From contig CM032230.1 of the NCBI GenBank assembly GCA_019009955.1, positions 8,052,001 to 8,116,000 of the forward strand: DNA of 64,000 nt, in the 5' to 3' direction. Position numbers and translations under genes: made by a program. Shown piece after piece: positions 59,445-64,000 of the stretch. The stretch's first letter is position 1; every line of letters begins with the position of its first letter. Under the pieces are notes generated by a model, which saw only the letters and a program-made list of their open reading frames with translations, made no database searches and was not told the DNA's origin. The DNA comes from Riptortus pedestris (taxonomy: Eukaryota; Arthropoda; Insecta; Hemiptera; Alydidae).

Positions 59445-60007
59445 AAATTCCGTCACGCAGAGGCTGCGTTAACTAAGCAGATTTCGAACGTGCGTTACGT
59501 ATTTGCATTTATTTTAGAAGTCCAATGTGAACAATATTTGGTATTTAGGCTTCAAATATAGTGCTTCATAATAAAATAGCATATTGATGATATGAGATGA
59601 TTAGGAGTGGTGGTTTACTGAAGACAGAAAACTAAAAAATGCAAATATCTTGGTTAATAATCAAAATAGTGAAAACATGTATATTACAATAATTATGGTA
59701 AATTTAATTTTCAATAACATTGGTTCTATACAATTTTTCGATAACGAATTGTAACAGAGATATTTTGATTTTTCGAAAATACCCCCTCTTAACCCTTCTC
59801 TCCTCCTGGTCCGATTTCAGCCGTTAACTAACTTGATCTTTCCTTTTAACAACTAAATATCAAGAAAATTGCGACCACTAGCGTTAACAGACAAATGTAT
59901 ATACGTTACCTCCTTGGTAGGATCGATGGACATTTGAAGAAATGTTTCGAAAATCGCGTCATGTGTACGACCTCAATAGTTGAGTTCCCTTAAGGGAAAC
60001 TTGCTAA
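59445..60007 (+). mobile_element. Hel element, full-length short form, minimal core
   Basis: 5' hairpin stem kept with a changed loop (ACGCAGAGGCTGCGT), AAGCAGATTTC, one module. The core is reduced to 'gacaaatgtatatacgttacc'. The 3' end is 'cccttaagggaaacttgctaa'. Confidence 0.82.
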
Positions 60008-60177
60008 TATTTGTACGAAAACTCCCCTTTAGCAATGTCAGTCCTATAATTCTTCTCTTTTGAATGAGAATCACTATTCCACCAACTTAAAGAGAGGTAG
60101 AAAATTCCTCACGTTGAAGCGGCATATTTCCAAATGGCCAAATGACACACCAGGACGTCAGATAAATATTGTACTAT

Positions 60178-60243
60178 GGAATTTCTTCAAATGTCCATCG
60201 ATCTTACCAAGGAGATGACGAAAATGAGGTTCGTACAAAACTG

Positions 60244-60284
<41 letters not shown>

Positions 60285-61018
60285 TTGTCTGTTACCGCTC
60301 TAGCGGTCACAATTATTGTTTATTCGTTACTAATCCCGATATTTAGTCGTTTTATGTAAAAAGAAAGATCAAGTTCGTTAACCGCTGAAATCGGGCCAGG
60401 AGGAGGGGAGATTTAGAGGGGAGGATTTTCGAAAATTCAAAATATCTCCGTTACCATAAGTCGGATCAAAATATTGTATAGGACCAATCTTATTGCAAAT
60501 TAAATGTACTATAATTATTGTTATATACATTTATTCACTATCTTGAATATTAACCGAGATATTTGCTATTTTTCAGTTTTCAGCCTTCTACTAATGTTAC
60601 ATAAACAATACTCTGATAAATAATAAATCGCATTATTCTAAGCTTAAACCAATACTTGTATTCAAGTGACCTTTATTATACGAGATACATGCAAATATGT
60701 CCTGGTGACCCCCCCCCCCTCCCGTCTTAAGGTTTTGGACTACTAAAATTTGATTAATTGAGATTATTCTGACCCATTATTAATTACAGTACTAGATACA
60801 GTAAATAGTCCTCAATAAAGTTAATATGTTATATTCTGATATGTTTTAGTAATTGTTTTTCATTCCTGTCTGAGGCGGGCAGTCCCGTTTGTTTACATTT
60901 TTAACGCTTCCTGCCGGCAGCGAATGTTTATGAAACATTTCTTATTTCCGTTTGTATTTATTCACTGTGATGTTGCGATCTGCTCAGTTTAAGCAGCCCC
61001 TGCGTTACGGACTTTTTT
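60178..61018 (-). mobile_element. Hel element, L form, 3' end missing
   Basis: It begins after the palindrome ('tttcttcaaatgtccatcgat'). Core (TA)n 60247-60276 followed by CACACA, one module, L segment, and a 5' end 'cagcccctgcgttacggact'. Confidence 0.8.
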
Positions 61019-61647
61019 AATCCAAGTCTATTTTTCCTCTGTTCCATGTATTGCTTTTATCCAATATTTTCTTAATGTATAGTGCGCCGCAGAAAATGGC
61101 AGTTATTTAATTATAAGGAAATATATTTTGTTAATAATAAAGAGCAAAATAAACATTGACCGAATAATACTTTAATAGATTGCTGCTAATCCAGTCCCAT
61201 TAAGAGTGTTTGTGTAAACCACATTTATTTTTCTTACTGGTACACTTATTGTTAACTTGTTTGAAATCGTGACAGATCACGTCAATCGTAACTCCTGCTT
61301 AAATCAAAATGTTTGTCTCCCATTCAAAACTGTTGATAGACTGTTTAAACGGACAACAATAGCAGCCAAATTAAAAGAACAACATGGGACGAAACAAGAA
61401 GACGACACGAGTTCAAGGGTAGCAAGCCGGCCTGTTCGCCACCTATCAAAGTCAAGGCCTCGGTAATTTCGTTAGCTTGCAGGATCGAGGCCAACTCATG
61501 ATGCAGTCACAAATATCTATCGCCTGTCTTTGACCTACAGCTGAAGGTTTTACTAGATTTACCATTAGGAATCAGGTTATAATATGAAAGGATTTGACAA
61601 AGTTTTCTTAAAATGATTTAGCCTAGTTTATGACGAAAATTAGTGTA
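61019..61647. other. gene-free stretch with an unassigned frame
   Basis: A 69-codon plus frame at 61257-61466 is rich in Lys, Arg and Thr. I recognise no domain or gene context. Confidence 0.35.
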
Positions 61648-61732
61648 TATTAGCAGGTTTCCCTCAAGGGAAAGCACGCGGTCTTCGCAATATTTTGTAA
61701 AATGTTCATCGACGCAACTTAAGCGATGAAGA
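61648..61732 (-). mobile_element. Hel element, 3' fragment
   Basis: 'ttagcaggtttccctcaaggg' and 'gttcatcgacgcaac'. It abuts a 5' end of an opposite copy. Confidence 0.6.
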
Positions 61733-61995
61733 AAGGTCCGTCACGCAGGGGCTGCGTAAACTAAGCAGATTCCCCACGTGCTGTTTTGACACACTACTAA
61801 TATCATCTCACCATATATCCACTATTCCTAGGTCCAAAAATTCCATTAGTAGAATAAAGGACTTTCTGAAGTCTGAAACAATAAAATACGAAATACCCTT
61901 TTAATATATTAGTTACGAATAAATGAGAAGAGCAGCAAATGTGGAGCATAAATATTTTAACAAGATTTCTTCTATAACAGTTTTCCATCCGACTT
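61733..61995 (+). mobile_element. Hel element, outer copy, first piece
   Basis: A perfect 5' hairpin and AAGCAGATTCCC, then module sequence to 'ccatccgactt', where the 61996-62601 copy interrupts. It continues at 62602. Confidence 0.8.
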
Positions 61996-62119
61996 TTAGC
62001 AGATTTCCCTTAGGGGAAATCAGCTATTGAAGTCGTAATAATAACGGAATTTTCGAAATTTTTCTTCAAATGTCCATCGATCCTACCTAGTAGATGACGA
62101 AAATGAGGTCCGTCCTAAA

Positions 62120-62165
<46 letters not shown>

Positions 62166-62601
62166 CTGTTACCGCTCTAGCGGTCGCAATTTTTGTTTGA
62201 TCGTTACCAAACTCGATATTTAGTCGTTTTTTGTAAAAAGAAAGATCATGTTCGTTAACGGCTGAAATCGGACCAGTGGGGAGGGGGTCTAGATGGGAGG
62301 ATTTTCGAAAATTCGAAATATCTCCGTTACTATACGTCGGATCGAAAAATTGTACAGAATCAACCTTATTGCAAATTATATTTCCTATAAATATTGTTAG
62401 ACATTTATTCTCTATCTTGAATATTAACCAAGATATTTGCATTTTTATTAAATCTGGGCGGCTAACGGGCGAGAGTGACTTTCCCATCAAAAGCTAGTTC
62501 GGCCGTTTCCTTGACTGCTCGGCTCTCGTAAAATATCTCTATTGTAAAATTCACTTGGGAAATCTGCTTAGTTTACGCAGCCCCTGCGTGACGGACTTTT
62601 T
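61996..62601 (-). mobile_element. Hel element, full-length short form, nested
   Basis: The 3' palindrome (TTAGCAGATTTCCCTTAG) is at 61996. Core (TA)n 62125-62161, one module and a perfect 5' end (GCAGCCCCTGCGTGACGGAC) at the right. It lies in reverse orientation inside another Hel copy. Confidence 0.88.
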
Positions 62602-62817
62602 AAAATATAAAGAAGATATTTTAAAATTTACAAGCCATCCGTCCTATCCCCAATTTCAGCCATTGACTATTATGAACATTAGAGTTGAATTGAACGGTTA
62701 AATATTGAGTATGGTATAAATGGTGAACATACATTCAATTACATGATTTAGGATTGCAAACTGACTCAAGACATACAAAGATTTTTGACATTTTGTTGTA
62801 GAGTACGTGTATGTATT
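62602..62817 (+). mobile_element. Hel element, outer copy, second piece
   Basis: 'agaagatattttaaaattt', 'ccaatttcagccattgac' and 'gttaaatattgagtatgg' continue the module interrupted at 61995. Confidence 0.75.
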
Positions 62818-62818
62818 T

Positions 62819-62939
62819 TTAGCAGATTGCCCTTAAGGGAAATCTGCTATTAAGGTCCTACTCATGACGAGAATTTCAAAATTTTTTTCAAATGTCCATC
62901 GATTTTACCCAGAAGATGACGAAAATGAGGTCCGTTCAA

Positions 62940-62975
<36 letters not shown>

Positions 62976-63431
62976 CTGTTAACACTCTAGCGGTCGCAAT
63001 TTTTGTTTAATCGATGCCAAACTCCGCATTTAATCGTTTTATGTATAAAGGAAGATCAAGTTCGTTGACGGCTGAAATCGGACGAGTGGGAGGGGGGGTT
63101 TAGATGGGGGATTTTCAAAAATTCGAAATATCTCCGTTATTATGCATCGGATCGAAAAATTGTATAGAATCAATCTTATTGCAAATTAAATTTACTATAA
63201 ATATTGTAAATATACATTTATTCTTTATGTTAAATATTAACCGAGATATTTGCATTTTTCTGTTTTCAGTTTCTGAGATGAGATCGGCTAACGGGTCTAG
63301 TCGTGAGTTTCCGTCAAAAGCTAGTTCGGGCCGTTCCCGTAACTGTTTGACTCTCTATTCTGAAATGTCTCTATTGTAAAACTTCAAGTGGGAAATCTAT
63401 TTAGTTTACGCAGCCCCTGCGTGACGGACTT
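62819..63431 (-). mobile_element. Hel element, full-length short form
   Basis: Near-perfect palindrome at 62819 ('gcccttaagggaaatctgct'), core (TA)n 62944-62971, one module, and a 5' end GCAGCCCCTGCGTGACGGAC near 63428. Confidence 0.88.
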
Positions 63432-63660
63432 ATTTTATTTATTTAAACCGGAGCAGCCACAACTAGGCAATTTGGCTCAAAGTTTAACAATGTAAAACAA
63501 AAAGAAAATTATAGAAAAATAACAAAAAATAAATCCTACAAATATGATATTAAATATACAATAAATAAACGTCAAATACAAGTCATTAAAATAACAAATA
63601 AACATTAGACTATTAATAAAGACAACAATAAAAAATGGTTTTAATAAAGAAATTATGTTA
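63432..63660 (-). mobile_element. LINE 3' end, probable
   Basis: The minus strand ends 'gcctagttgtggctgctccgg' followed by TTTAAATAAATAAA. This has the same layout as the tail at 21651-21790. It directly abuts a Hel 5' end. The upstream limit is unclear. Confidence 0.5.
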
Positions 63661-64000
63661 TTCCTTTATACTAGAACATTTATATTATTTAAAATTGTTA
63701 AGAGATTATATTAATTTTCTCACTAAGACAGATTCGAAACGCAGAGAAGTTAAATTTTGTAAAACAAATTCAATTTTTTAAGGTGATAATTATATTGTCG
63801 GTATGTAGGTTCATGTCTGAAGTTCGTACATGTTAAGTGAAGTCTAATTATTCAATGTTCCTGTAGTTAGACAGTATGTGTTTAATGGTTTATGACATGT
63901 CATGATATATGAGTGCTTTATATGTGAGTGTCTATCCTAAGTCTCGTTAGTACAACTTCGTCACGTCATCTGGAAACTGCTGGGAACTCTTTTTTACAAG
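63661..64000. other. gene-free AT-rich stretch at the window edge
   Basis: No feature supported. It may be further untranslated sequence of the LINE. Confidence 0.4.

Noticed and set aside
61996..62601. Hel elements as ordinary TIR MITEs
   Set aside because: The shared inverted 12-mer is internal at the 5' end but terminal at the 3' end, the 3' end is itself a palindrome, and no constant target duplication is seen. A Helentron-like origin fits better, though not proven.

Overview
The window is AT-rich, intergenic or intronic sequence from an animal, probably an arthropod or another invertebrate. The basis is a very high density of short non-autonomous transposons, long TA microsatellites, a tRNA-derived SINE, fossils of non-LTR reverse transcriptase and hAT transposase, and an arthropod-style TATA plus TCAGT promoter. 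I recognise no host protein-coding gene. Most open frames are microsatellite translations or shadows of repeats. I cannot name the species.

One family dominates. About 50 full or partial copies, called Hel here, are scattered from end to end. The 5' end carries AGTCCGTCACGCAGGGGCTG and then the 12-mer AGCAGATTTCCC. The 3' end carries the reverse complement of that 12-mer inside a terminal palindrome (TTTCCCTTAAGGGAAATCTGCTAA half shown as TTAAGGGAAATCTGCTAA). This layout, with asymmetric subterminal inverted repeats, a 3' hairpin, a microsatellite core and T/T targets, resembles Helentron-associated elements (HINE/DINE-1 type). The TA, CA, GA or CT microsatellite lies at one fixed internal site. 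Copies occur as short (about 0.6 kb), two-module (about 0.9 kb) and 'L' (0.8-1.0 kb) forms, often nested in each other. No Rep/helicase gene is present.

A second family, called C here, starts ACTAGCTCAGATACCCGG and ends GAGGTTACAATTTT. It is bounded by TA tracts, and one copy sits inside the TA tract of a Hel copy. Two copies at 49691-51910 form a roughly 1.1 kb tail-to-tail inverted repeat. A tRNA-derived SINE with an (ATT)n tail has about eight copies. Other elements are a solo LTR at 41039-42039 split by a Hel copy, two jockey/CR1-like RT fossils (52.1-52.9 and 54.7-55.0 kb), several LINE 3' tails, an internally deleted hAT at 11.9-12.2 kb and a possible hAT MITE at 53.2-53.8 kb.

Tandem arrays occur at 13.8-14.1 kb (about 40 bp unit), 44.6-44.9 kb (76/152 bp), 55.1-55.8 kb (120 bp) and 57.9-58.5 kb (about 62 bp). 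The only plausible non-repeat transcription unit is on the minus strand at 47.5-48.1 kb: a TATA box and initiator upstream of an unrecognised 108-codon ORF. The remaining stretches (for example 8.7-10.1, 14.1-15.4, 30.8-32.4, 37.9-38.7 and 39.7-41.0 kb) show no feature I can support.

Boundaries were read by eye. Exact ends and identities were not computed.
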